DNA of 64,000 bases from an uncultured Flavobacteriia bacterium (GTDB lineage Bacteria > Bacteroidota > Bacteroidia > Flavobacteriales_D > Crocinitomicaceae), in contig CALJTX010000031.1 in assembly GCA_937975705.1 (NCBI GenBank), forward strand, positions 1 to 64,000. The letters are read 5' to 3'. A program made the translations under genes and the position numbers. Below the pieces are notes generated by a model that was not told the origin of the DNA, ran no database searches, and saw nothing but the letters and a program-made list of their open reading frames with translations. Below are positions 9,494-16,698 of this stretch, piece by piece. How positions within the stretch are numbered: the first letter of the stretch is position 1; each line of letters begins with the position of its first letter.

Positions 9494-9524
9494 TTACGTG
9501 TGTTTTTTGTATTTTTACACGTAA
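9494..9524 (+). promoter_or_regulatory. Inverted-repeat operator of the antitoxin/PIN operon
   Basis: Perfect 8-bp arms TTACGTGT (9494-9501) and ACACGTAA (9517-9524), 15 bp apart, end 11 nt before the antitoxin ATG. A -7-like TATTTTTA lies between the arms. This geometry fits autoregulation by a ribbon-helix-helix antitoxin. Confidence 0.6.
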
Positions 9525-9535
9525 ATACAAAAGAC

Positions 9536-9775
9536 ATGTATACCAAACTCACCCTGAACATAGATAAAGAAACCATTGAACAGGCCAAATTATATGCAAA
9601 AGAACAAAATTTGAGTTTGTCAAAATTGATAGAGGCCTATCTGAAAGCACTCACACAAAAACAGTCAGAAAGTGAAGCCGTAAGCCCTTTGGTAGCGCAA
9701 CTTACGGGCCTTATTCCGACTGACTACAACGAGAAAGCAGACTATAGAGCGCACCAACTTCAAAAACATTCTTGA
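9536..9775 (+). CDS. Antitoxin of a PIN-type toxin-antitoxin pair (DUF6364-like, ribbon-helix-helix)
   Basis: 79 residues. The N-terminus MYTKLTLNIDKETIEQAK is the short beta strand plus helix of ribbon-helix-helix antitoxins; the second helix is NLSLSKLIEAYLKALTQ; the C-terminal tail would wrap the toxin. I chose the ATG at 9536 because an upstream ATG-less extension would begin inside the operator. Its stop overlaps the toxin start as TGATG. It should neutralise the PIN protein and repress its own promoter. Confidence 0.85.
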   Translation: MYTKLTLNIDKETIEQAKLYAKEQNLSLSKLIEAYLKALTQKQSESEAVSPLVAQLTGLIPTDYNEKADYRAHQLQKHS

Positions 9776-10182
9776 TGAAGCGCGTTTTTGTTGACACCAA
9801 TATCGTTATTGACTTGATTGGCAATAGAGCGCCTTTTGTCAAGGATGCGCAACGCTTGTTTACGTTGGCCGAACGCAAGGAAATTGAAATCTATGTTTCA
9901 GCCTTGACAATTGCCAATACCTACTACGCCTTGACAAGAACTTATAAAGTAGTTGCTGCGAAAAAATACTTACAGCTCTTTAAAGTTTTGGTAAATGTTG
10001 TTGCTTTTGATCAGCAAACTATTGATTTGGCATTGGCTTCGAAATTTGACGATTTGGAGGACGGTTTTCAGCACTTTATGGCCTTACAGTGTCAAGCTGA
10101 TATCATCATTACTAGAAATAAAAAAGACTTCAAACACGCTCAACTCCCGACCCTTACTGCCACCGAATTCCTGCGTCGCTAA
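9775..10182 (+). CDS. PIN-domain toxin (VapC-like ribonuclease)
   Basis: 135 residues, standard for PIN toxins. Acidic metal-binding positions are visible at FVDTNIVIDL (first Asp), the central FDDLEDGFQHFMAL and ADIIITRNKKDF (late Asp). PIN toxins cleave RNA, often tRNA or rRNA, when released from the antitoxin. The ATG at 9775 overlaps the antitoxin stop; a TTG three bases earlier is a less likely start. The target RNA cannot be predicted. Confidence 0.9.
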   Translation: MKRVFVDTNIVIDLIGNRAPFVKDAQRLFTLAERKEIEIYVSALTIANTYYALTRTYKVVAAKKYLQLFKVLVNVVAFDQQTIDLALASKFDDLEDGFQHFMALQCQADIIITRNKKDFKHAQLPTLTATEFLRR

Positions 10183-10222
10183 ACAAGCGCAAATTCATGC
10201 CGCATATTCCTTTCGTTTGCCG

Positions 10223-10230
10223 TATTTTTG
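10223..10230 (+). promoter_or_regulatory. -7 promoter element of the acyl-ACP desaturase
   Basis: TATTTTTG matches TAnnTTTG exactly and lies 27 nt before the ATG at 10258. Confidence 0.55.
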
Positions 10231-10257
10231 CATCTTTTTTACACATACGGTTCCTAA

Positions 10258-11235
10258 ATGGTTTTACCACACCAACTCGAAGTACTCAAAGCCATTGAAC
10301 CCGAAGTCGGGCAATTCATTGACGATAAAATGAACTTGCCAGCCGCGTCTTGGCAACCCACAGATTTTTTGCCTGATTTATCCCAAAAGGACTTTCCTGA
10401 TACCATTAAAGCTTTGCAAGAGCGCATGGCCCATTTGCCCGATACCGTTTTGGTTTCTTTGATTGGCAACATGATTACCGAAGAGGCTTTACCGGGCTAC
10501 CAGACGTTTTTCAATTTGCTCGAAGGCATCAATGAGGAACGCAATGTGGCGAGTTTGAGGCCGTGGGTGCGTTGGTCTAGACTTTGGACTGCCGAGGAAA
10601 ACCGACATGGCGATTTGCTCAATAAATACTTGTACTTGAGCGGACGCGTAGACATGCGGGCGGTGGAGCAAAGCATTCAGCAGCTGATCCATAACGGAAT
10701 CGACCTACAAACCGATGCCAATCCGTATTACGGACTCATTTACACTTCTTTTCAGGAGCGCGCCACCAAGATTTCACATGTCAATACAGGTAAACTTGCC
10801 ACCAAGGCTGGCGATACCATCTTGACTAAAATTTGCAATACCATTGCGGGTGAAGAAGCCTTGCACGAGCGCGCCTACAAGTTTTTCATGAGCAAGGTGC
10901 TTGAGTTTGACCCGAATGGAGGTCTTGCGGCATTCATGACCATGATGAAAAAGAAAATTGTGATGCCAGCAAGCCTCATGGACTACGGCACCACAAACAA
11001 TTATTACAACAGTTATGCGGGCATTACGCAAAAAATTGGCGTGTACACCAGCCTAGACTACGCGGGCATCATCGACCATTTGGTCAAGTTCTGGCATATC
11101 GACAAAATACAAGAACTCAATGACCAAGGCAAGCGTGCGCAAGACTACTTGGCCAGCCTCGCCGAACGCTATTACCGCTTGGCCGAAAGACTTCAAGAAC
11201 CCGAAGAAGTGCAGTTGGTTTGGCTGAAGCATTAA
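10258..11235 (+). CDS. Acyl-[acyl-carrier-protein] desaturase (di-iron, FAB2 family)
   Basis: 325 residues. It introduces a double bond into fatty acyl chains bound to ACP, using a di-iron centre, O2 and ferredoxin, to make membrane unsaturated fatty acids. Two iron-binding helices are clear: TAEENRHGDLLNKYLYLSG and AGEEALHERAYKFF; an earlier Glu is in MITEEALPGYQ. Length and motif order match stearoyl-ACP desaturase-like proteins. Monocistronic, with its own promoter. Chain length and double-bond position cannot be deduced. Confidence 0.93.
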   Translation: MVLPHQLEVLKAIEPEVGQFIDDKMNLPAASWQPTDFLPDLSQKDFPDTIKALQERMAHLPDTVLVSLIGNMITEEALPGYQTFFNLLEGINEERNVASLRPWVRWSRLWTAEENRHGDLLNKYLYLSGRVDMRAVEQSIQQLIHNGIDLQTDANPYYGLIYTSFQERATKISHVNTGKLATKAGDTILTKICNTIAGEEALHERAYKFFMSKVLEFDPNGGLAAFMTMMKKKIVMPASLMDYGTTNNYYNSYAGITQKIGVYTSLDYAGIIDHLVKFWHIDKIQELNDQGKRAQDYLASLAERYYRLAERLQEPEEVQLVWLKH

Positions 11236-11241
11236 TATCAC

Positions 11242-11249
11242 TACCTTTG
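11242..11249 (+). promoter_or_regulatory. -7 promoter element of the J-domain/KTSC gene
   Basis: TACCTTTG matches TAnnTTTG, 17 nt before the ATG at 11267 and just after the desaturase stop. Confidence 0.55.
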
Positions 11250-11266
11250 CGGGCTTAATTCTCTCC

Positions 11267-11719
11267 ATGAAACGTATCAACGAATACAAAAAATTATTTG
11301 GCATCGACAAACCTATTGTTTTGGCCGAACTCAAACAGTCTTACCGCGTTTTGGTCAAGCAATGGCACCCCGATAAGTTTCAGGATGGCGACCCACTTAA
11401 AGTTGAAGCCGAAGAAATGGGCCGACGCGTTGTAGATGGCTACCATTTTTTGGTGAGCATTGCTCCGGAAACAAAAGCAGCTAACCTAGAAGACTACAAC
11501 CGCACAATTAACGAATGCGGTATCGCCGATTTTCGCCACAAAGGCCTTCTTCTAGAAATTACCTTTACCGACGGTTCTTGCTATGAGTACTTTGGCGTGA
11601 ATGCGAATGTCTACAAAAAGCTGATCAACGCCGACAAACAAGTGCGCTTTGCCAAACGCTTCATTTACGAGAGTTTCCTTTACCGCCAGTCTAAGAAAGC
11701 AAGTACGGTAGAAGCCTAA
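11267..11719 (+). CDS. J-domain plus KTSC-domain protein
   Basis: 150 residues. Residues 1-70 form a DnaJ-type J domain with the Hsp70-activating tripeptide His34-Pro35-Asp36 (VKQWHPDKF). Residues about 90-143 match the KTSC domain: ITFTDGSCYEYFGVNANVYK and the terminal FAKRFIYESFLYR. KTSC is a small domain often found alone or in phage proteins; its binding activity is not well defined. The fusion implies recruitment of DnaK to whatever KTSC binds, which is inference. Its stop overlaps the rmuC stop tail to tail by 4 nt. Confidence 0.85.
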   Translation: MKRINEYKKLFGIDKPIVLAELKQSYRVLVKQWHPDKFQDGDPLKVEAEEMGRRVVDGYHFLVSIAPETKAANLEDYNRTINECGIADFRHKGLLLEITFTDGSCYEYFGVNANVYKKLINADKQVRFAKRFIYESFLYRQSKKASTVEA

Positions 11720-12873
11720 TCTTCCTCGATTTCTAAAGGTTCTGCTGGGCCACCCAACAACTGCTGGCTTTCTGCTGCCGGCAACTCTTCCACTTTGCGC
11801 AATTTAGACATCAGTACGTTGGTGCGGGTGGTGACGAGTTTTTCGAGTTCGTCGTCGGCTTCGGAAATTTTCTTGCGCGCTTTTTCTAGAACACCACCAA
11901 ATTTGGTGAATTCCGTCTTGACCGCACCGAGAATTTGCCAAACTTCGCTGCTGCGTTTTTGAATGGCTAAGGTTTTGAATCCCATTTGTAGGCTGTTGAG
12001 CATGGCCGCCAAAGTGGTGGGGCCCGTGACAATTATTTTGAATTCGCGCTGCAAAATAGCGACGAGCTCTGGCTGGCGCACGACCTCAGCAAACAGCCCC
12101 TCTATGGGCAAGAACATGATGCCAAAATCGGTGGTAAAGGGTGGGTCTATGTATTTGTCACGGATGTCTTTGGCGAATTTCTTAATGCTGGCAGCAAGTG
12201 CTTTGTTGGCGCTCTCGATACCAGCTAGATCAGCGGTGTCGTAGGCCGTTTGCAGGCGAACGTAGTCTTCTTGTGGAAATTTGGCGTCGACAGGCAGGTA
12301 CACTTCTTGGCCGAAGTCGTCTTTGCCAGGGAGCTTGATGGCAAACTCGACGTGGTCATTGGATCCTTTTTTGGTCTTGACATTTGCCGCGTATTGTTCG
12401 GGCGCCATAATTTGCTCTAGGATATTGCCCAACTGGATTTCTCCCAAGACCCCACGTGTTTTGACATTGCTCAGAACTTTTTTGAGGTCACCAACCCCAT
12501 TGGCAAGGCTTTGCATTTCACCGAGGCCTTTTTGAACGGCTTCTAAACGTTCCGACACCAGTTTGAAAGACTGCCCCAGGCGCTCCTCGAGTGTTTTGTG
12601 TAGTTTTTCGTCGACGGTTTCACGCATCTTTTCGAGTTTTTCTTCGGTGCTCTTGATGAGTTCTCCCTGGCGCAGTGCCATGGTATCTGTTAAAAGATGA
12701 AGTGCTGTTGCCAGTTCTTGACGGTTGTCTTTGATTTGCCCCATAAGTTCTTCGCGGTTTTGGCGCAGCATCTCAGACAATTCTTGTCGCTGTGTTTTAA
12801 ATTGCGCGAAAATTAATACCACAAATAGCAGGTTGAATGCCATTAAAAACAAAAGAAGTTCGTTCATCATCAT
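11716..12873 (-). CDS. rmuC: DNA recombination protein RmuC family
   Basis: About 385 residues. One N-terminal membrane helix (NELLLFLMAFNLLFVVLIFA), a long coiled coil (residues about 25-130), then the conserved RmuC nuclease-like domain (TRGVLGEIQLGNILEQIMAP, VYLPVDAKFPQEDYVRL, FGIMFLPIEGLFAEVVR) and another coiled coil. RmuC limits inversions at short inverted repeats in E. coli; the biochemistry is not settled. An apparent start at 12900 is excluded because it lies upstream of a perfect TAATTTTG promoter box; three successive ATG codons (12873, 12870, 12867) follow that box, and I take the first. Confidence 0.92.
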   Translation of the reverse strand: MMMNELLLFLMAFNLLFVVLIFAQFKTQRQELSEMLRQNREELMGQIKDNRQELATALHLLTDTMALRQGELIKSTEEKLEKMRETVDEKLHKTLEERLGQSFKLVSERLEAVQKGLGEMQSLANGVGDLKKVLSNVKTRGVLGEIQLGNILEQIMAPEQYAANVKTKKGSNDHVEFAIKLPGKDDFGQEVYLPVDAKFPQEDYVRLQTAYDTADLAGIESANKALAASIKKFAKDIRDKYIDPPFTTDFGIMFLPIEGLFAEVVRQPELVAILQREFKIIVTGPTTLAAMLNSLQMGFKTLAIQKRSSEVWQILGAVKTEFTKFGGVLEKARKKISEADDELEKLVTTRTNVLMSKLRKVEELPAAESQQLLGGPAEPLEIEED

Positions 12874-12880
12874 TTTTGTG

Positions 12881-12888
12881 ACAAAATT
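12881..12888 (-). promoter_or_regulatory. -7 promoter element of rmuC
   Basis: Minus-strand TAATTTTG, exact TAnnTTTG match, 7 nt before the first of three ATGs. Confidence 0.6.
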
Positions 12889-12897
12889 AACCGCTCT

Positions 12898-12918
12898 CAT
12901 CGTAAACTATTTACGATG
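12898..12918 (-). promoter_or_regulatory. Perfect 9-bp palindrome upstream of rmuC, candidate operator
   Basis: CATCGTAAA (12898-12906) and TTTACGATG (12910-12918) are perfect inverted arms with a CTA spacer. The centre lies about 34 bp upstream of the likely rmuC transcription start, over the -33 region, where a dimeric repressor would block polymerase. No regulator for it is identifiable here. Confidence 0.5.
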
Positions 12919-12984
12919 AAATCATAACGCAATGGTCAACTAATTGGAATGAAAGAATCAAATAAATTCGCTACTTTTATACTG

Positions 12985-13210
12985 ATGAGATTACTGCTGA
13001 TTCTATTTCTATTTTGCGGTATGCAAACAAATCTCCAAGCGCAAGCTTTTGCTCGCAGTTGGGACGCTTGGTTTGGGCAATTACAAGTTGGAGCCACCAC
13101 AGGCATAGACTTCGGCGGCATTACCTCAATAACTCATCGATTATAACTTGACCACGTGGTCGCTCAACTTAGGTATGTTCTTTTTAATTCCGCACTACAA
13201 ACCATTCTAG
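12985..13210 (+). pseudogene. Broken small exported (outer-membrane-like) protein
   Basis: An ATG at 12985 opens a signal peptide (MRLLLILFLFCGMQTNLQAQ) and a short mature part (WDAWFGQLQVGATTGIDFGG) that stops at 13146. A second frame (13139 to the TAG at 13210) then reads DYNLTTWSLNLGMFFLIPHY and PF, which has the alternating pattern of a beta-barrel strand. Together these look like the two ends of a Bacteroidota outer-membrane or secreted protein with a frameshift and a large internal loss. It could instead be a true short secreted peptide of 53 residues. Confidence 0.45.
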
Positions 13211-13240
13211 CCCCAGCTTGTTGTAATACCAAAAAAATAC

Positions 13241-13864
13241 ATGTCTTTAATCCGCATAGACCGCTCCGATATCCAAAAAATGGGCCGCATTGAGCGCCTC
13301 AACCTCATCAATAGCTGCACTGGCTACAAATCCGCTAATCTCATTGCCACCATTTCCAATGAGGGAAAGACCAACGTGGCTGTATTTTCTAGCGTTACGC
13401 ATTTAGGCAGTGACCCCGCCCTCATCGGGTTTATTTTGCGGCCTACCACCGTACCGCGCCACACCTATCAAAATATAAAGGCCTACGGCTATTTTTCGGT
13501 CAATCACATTACAACCGACCAAATTGCAGACGCCCACCACACCTCGGCCAATTATCCAGAAGAAACCAGTGAATTTGACATAACCGACCTCGAGCCCGTT
13601 TACCACGGCGGCTGCCCGGTTCCATTTGTCAAGGGAAGTCCTGTCAAGCTTTTGTGTAAATATGTCAATGAATACCTCATCGCAGAAAACGGCTGTATTC
13701 ATGTCATTGCGTCCATAGAAGCCATATTTTACGAAGAAGCGCTCTTGACACCAGACAAATGGCTACAGCTAGACAAAGGCAAGGTAGTCGCTATCAATGG
13801 ACTAGATGGCTATGCCCAACCTCAACTTTTGGAACGATTTTCGTATGCAAGACCAAAAAAATAA
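13241..13864 (+). CDS. Flavin reductase-like (FMN-binding split barrel) protein
   Basis: 207 residues. The flavin_reduct fold is indicated by SANLIATISNEGKTNVAVFSS, GSDPALIGFILRP (phosphate-contacting region) and FSVNHIT. Members bind FMN and either reduce it with NAD(P)H or use it as a cofactor; the substrate here is unknown. It is followed after 3 nt by a lipoprotein gene and the two are probably cotranscribed. Confidence 0.85.
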   Translation: MSLIRIDRSDIQKMGRIERLNLINSCTGYKSANLIATISNEGKTNVAVFSSVTHLGSDPALIGFILRPTTVPRHTYQNIKAYGYFSVNHITTDQIADAHHTSANYPEETSEFDITDLEPVYHGGCPVPFVKGSPVKLLCKYVNEYLIAENGCIHVIASIEAIFYEEALLTPDKWLQLDKGKVVAINGLDGYAQPQLLERFSYARPKK

Positions 13865-13867
13865 TTC

Positions 13868-14527
13868 ATGAAACATCTTTTTATCCTTCTCAGCATCACC
13901 ACCCTTCTCACTTCTTGCGTTGCCGTGCAAGAAGCGCAAAATGTAGTTGAATTAAGCCAAATGCACAACCGTATTGCTGTTGTACCAATCGATGCAACAG
14001 TAGAACGCAAATTGTGGATGAACCAAGAAAAATACAATGAGCTCAACCTAAGCAAAAGCGAAGAAACCCAGCAGCGCATTTACAATTTCATGCAGTTTTA
14101 TTCCAGAAATGGCAGCATCCATGCAGAAATCATGAGCCCGGAAGAAGTCAATTCCATTTTGCGCGGCGCGGGCTTTCCCACCACCAAATTCACGAACAAC
14201 GACCTCTGTAGCTTGCTCCGTGTTGACGCCATCATTTATGGTCAAATAGAAGTCCGTGAACCCGTTAGCGAGGTAACTGCAATGGCCATCAGCAACACCT
14301 ACAGCAACACCATGGTGATCACCAATATTGTCCAACTCACTTTGAATCTTTACGACGCCAAAAGCGCCACACAAATTTGGAATACCCAACAAGTCAATCG
14401 CGGCCAAATGGGCTCCATTAAAGAAAACATGCAAAGACAAGTATGCCGAAGAGCAGTGCGCAATTTACCCTACAATCTTAAAAAACGCCGCTACAAAAAA
14501 GCGTATGAAGAAATGGGTGGGTTTTAA
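13868..14527 (+). CDS. Lipoprotein, GNA1162/DUF799-like size and layout
   Basis: 219 residues. The N-terminus MKHLFILLSITTLLTSC ends in a lipobox (LTSC), predicting a lipid-anchored outer-membrane or periplasmic protein. The body resembles envelope lipoproteins that form oligomers with a TolB-N-like fold (RIAVVPIDA, LLRVDAIIYGQIEVREPVS, VQLTLNLYDAKSATQIWN), but I cannot name the family firmly. The basic C-terminus (NLKKRRYKKAYEEM) is unusual for a lipoprotein. The stop overlaps the next gene's stop as TTAA. Confidence 0.8.
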   Translation: MKHLFILLSITTLLTSCVAVQEAQNVVELSQMHNRIAVVPIDATVERKLWMNQEKYNELNLSKSEETQQRIYNFMQFYSRNGSIHAEIMSPEEVNSILRGAGFPTTKFTNNDLCSLLRVDAIIYGQIEVREPVSEVTAMAISNTYSNTMVITNIVQLTLNLYDAKSATQIWNTQQVNRGQMGSIKENMQRQVCRRAVRNLPYNLKKRRYKKAYEEMGGF

Positions 14528-15144
14528 GCCCCCAACGCCTGCTCAAAAGCCTCCACTTCTCTTGCACCGTGGATGGCAACCTTTCTATCGAAGATGAAAT
14601 AAGGTACGCCGCGCAGGCCGAGTTCTTGGGCTTCTTGCAAATCTTGGGTAAAGGCGCGGCTGTGCTTACCGCCTAGGATGGCGAGGTCGAGGTGGTCGGT
14701 TTTCAGGCCAACTTCTTGAGCGAGTTCTTGTAGTACCTGGATATCATCGATGTTCTTGCCTTCTGTGAAATAAGCTTTCAACAGACGCATTTTACAAGCC
14801 CACTGCAGCCCTTGCTCGTGGGCTTCGTGCAATAAGAGATGGGCTTTAATGGTATTGGCCACCTTGATTTGATCCATCCGAAAATCGAGACCTAATTCAT
14901 GACCCTGCCCAACAATTCTGTCATTCATAGCTGCTATCTGTTCGATAGGAATTTGCTTGTGCTCGTGCAAATATTGAGTAATGGACTTGCTCAAATCAGT
15001 CTTGAGGCCTGGGTTCAATAAAAAAGTGTGTAACTCAATTTGAACCTCATTTTCAAGGCCCTTATTTTGGATGGCCCGATTCAATTTGGCGAGACCTAAA
15101 TAACAAAACGGACAGGCGATGTCCGACCAAACTTCTATCAACAT
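14524..15144 (-). CDS. DsbA family oxidoreductase, FrnE-like
   Basis: 206 residues. Thioredoxin-fold protein with the active site CPFC near the N-terminus (VWSDIACPFCYLGLAKL) and the DsbA-type helical insertion; the cis-Pro region is LGLRGVPYFIFDRKVAIHGA. It has no signal peptide, so it acts in the cytoplasm like FrnE and 2-hydroxychromene isomerase-related proteins. It follows the WYL regulator by 11 nt on the same strand, suggesting a two-gene operon, perhaps for a redox stress response (inference). Confidence 0.9.
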   Translation of the reverse strand: MLIEVWSDIACPFCYLGLAKLNRAIQNKGLENEVQIELHTFLLNPGLKTDLSKSITQYLHEHKQIPIEQIAAMNDRIVGQGHELGLDFRMDQIKVANTIKAHLLLHEAHEQGLQWACKMRLLKAYFTEGKNIDDIQVLQELAQEVGLKTDHLDLAILGGKHSRAFTQDLQEAQELGLRGVPYFIFDRKVAIHGAREVEAFEQALGA

Positions 15145-15155
15145 AGGTTTTATTT

Positions 15156-16112
15156 TTAGCGAACCTCTGTGCCGAAGTCGCGAAAGCGCGACAACAACAT
15201 AGCAAGTTCATAGGTGCGGTAAATATATAATTCGACAACGAGATAGTTCGGGTTGTCTACTACAATGCGCTGCGAGGCATGTAAACGCCTGGATTTTACG
15301 TAGGATATAGCCCAATCGGTAAATTTCAAGCGGATCACTTCAGGAACGCTTTCTTTGAATCGTGCGATGCCCAAACAATGTTTAAAATAAGACTTTAAGC
15401 CAACTTCTTGACTGAGTTGCTGCCATGAAAAATACCTTAGATCGCCCTCGCTGCCATCTTCTCGCTCCACTAAGGCAGGCACGACTACAAAATCTTCAAT
15501 TAAGTCAAAGGCAAAGACTTTAATTTGTGACTTTGGTGCATTTTGACGCTCAGACCACACACTGGCAATTAAATAATAGCGGCCTTCATAAAAGCGAACT
15601 TGCAGCGGCGCAACCACCTGAAGTTTTGATTTATATGTACCAAATGCCGATTGATACAGAAATTGAACGAGGTATTGCTGGGTAATTGCTTGTGCGCAAT
15701 TGGCGGCAAGCTCAAAGGACTTTCCGTCGTCATTGAGCGCTGAGAAACTAAAAACTAGTTTGTCTTGAAGGATGTCGTCTTTACTTACATTTTGTGCGCC
15801 CAACTGCAAGGCAATTTGCTCGAGCATGCTGGTTTTAAAGGCCTCAGAAATTGTTTCCCTTGGTGCAGAAAGCAATTGATAATAATGCTTTTTAGAGACT
15901 CGTATATGGATCAGTCGATCGCTTCCTTGCTCCCTTAACACTTGTAAATCTGCCTCTAATGAACGCCTTGAAATCGGTTTCAAACCTAAAAGTGGCAGTG
16001 CTTTGCGCAGGTATTCTTGAATTTGCACAAAAGAAGCACGCATAAAGGCCTGCTCTTTTAAATAATCGAGGATCAATTGCAAGCGCTGGCTTTGTGCTTT
16101 GAGTTGCAGCAT
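15156..16112 (-). CDS. WYL-domain transcriptional regulator
   Basis: About 318 residues. An N-terminal winged-helix part (residues 1-65, with ISRRSLEADLQVLREQG as recognition region) is followed by a WYL-type ligand-binding domain (QYLVQFLYQSAFGTYKSKLQ, APLQVRFYEGRYYLIASVW) and a WCX-like C-terminus. The ATG at 16112 is preferred: a TTG at 16118 overlaps a perfect -7 promoter box. WYL domains sense nucleic acids or nucleotides in several studied cases. The likely target includes the adjacent dsbA-like gene. Confidence 0.88.
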   Translation of the reverse strand: MLQLKAQSQRLQLILDYLKEQAFMRASFVQIQEYLRKALPLLGLKPISRRSLEADLQVLREQGSDRLIHIRVSKKHYYQLLSAPRETISEAFKTSMLEQIALQLGAQNVSKDDILQDKLVFSFSALNDDGKSFELAANCAQAITQQYLVQFLYQSAFGTYKSKLQVVAPLQVRFYEGRYYLIASVWSERQNAPKSQIKVFAFDLIEDFVVVPALVEREDGSEGDLRYFSWQQLSQEVGLKSYFKHCLGIARFKESVPEVIRLKFTDWAISYVKSRRLHASQRIVVDNPNYLVVELYIYRTYELAMLLSRFRDFGTEVR

Positions 16113-16115
16113 GGC

Positions 16116-16123
16116 CAAATATA
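16116..16123 (-). promoter_or_regulatory. -7 promoter element of the WYL regulator, abutting the start
   Basis: Minus-strand TATATTTG, exact match, with only GCC between it and the ATG. The transcript probably begins at or within a few bases of the start codon. Confidence 0.55.
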
Positions 16124-16200
16124 GTTATTACGCAGAAATATTGCGGAGTGAATGGAGATTAAATTATGGTATACATCCAAAAGTTATCGATTTTTGGTAC

Positions 16201-16208
16201 TATTTTTG
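16201..16208 (+). promoter_or_regulatory. -7 promoter element of the 16241 lipoprotein gene
   Basis: TATTTTTG matches TAnnTTTG, 32 nt before the ATG at 16241. Confidence 0.5.
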
Positions 16209-16240
16209 AGTGTTGAAGATTTTTTACAAAACAATTCCAG

Positions 16241-16681
16241 ATGAAAACCATCCTCTTTTCAATTGGCTTACTTGCGCTGGCAACAGGCTGTAGCAAATGG
16301 CAAAATAACCAAAATCAGATCACGAAGATATCCACAGATGGTACTTGGGTAGTGAGCAGCTACATCGATAGCGGCGACGACGAAACCAACGATTTCAGCA
16401 CCTTTAGACTCAATTTTTTGGAAGACGGCGTACTCAACGGAACCGATTTACTGAGTAGCAATTCCAATCCACATGCTGGCACTTGGTCTGTTACAGACTC
16501 AAACAGCAATGACGACAGCCTAGACGACCTCGACTTCATCATCAATTTCAATGTAGGCAACAAACTAGACGACCTCTCCGACGACTGGGACATCCTTTCC
16601 TATACCGATACAGAAATCAAGCTGATTGATGTTTCTGGAGGTAATGGAGACACCGATTACCTCACGCTCTCCAAGCTGTAA
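16241..16681 (+). CDS. Lipocalin-like acidic lipoprotein
   Basis: 146 residues. MKTILFSIGLLALATGC carries a lipobox (ATGC). The mature part opens with DGTWVVSSYIDSGDDETNDF, a pattern of small Bacteroidota lipocalin-like lipoproteins, then FRLNFLEDGVLNG and HAGTWSVTDSNSNDDS; Asp and Asn are very abundant. Probably a surface or periplasmic beta-barrel domain; ligand unknown. It ends against hemF, convergent, with a shared terminator inside the hemF 3' end. Confidence 0.8.
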   Translation: MKTILFSIGLLALATGCSKWQNNQNQITKISTDGTWVVSSYIDSGDDETNDFSTFRLNFLEDGVLNGTDLLSSNSNPHAGTWSVTDSNSNDDSLDDLDFIINFNVGNKLDDLSDDWDILSYTDTEIKLIDVSGGNGDTDYLTLSKL

Positions 16682-16698
16682 TACGAGCGCAAAAGCGC

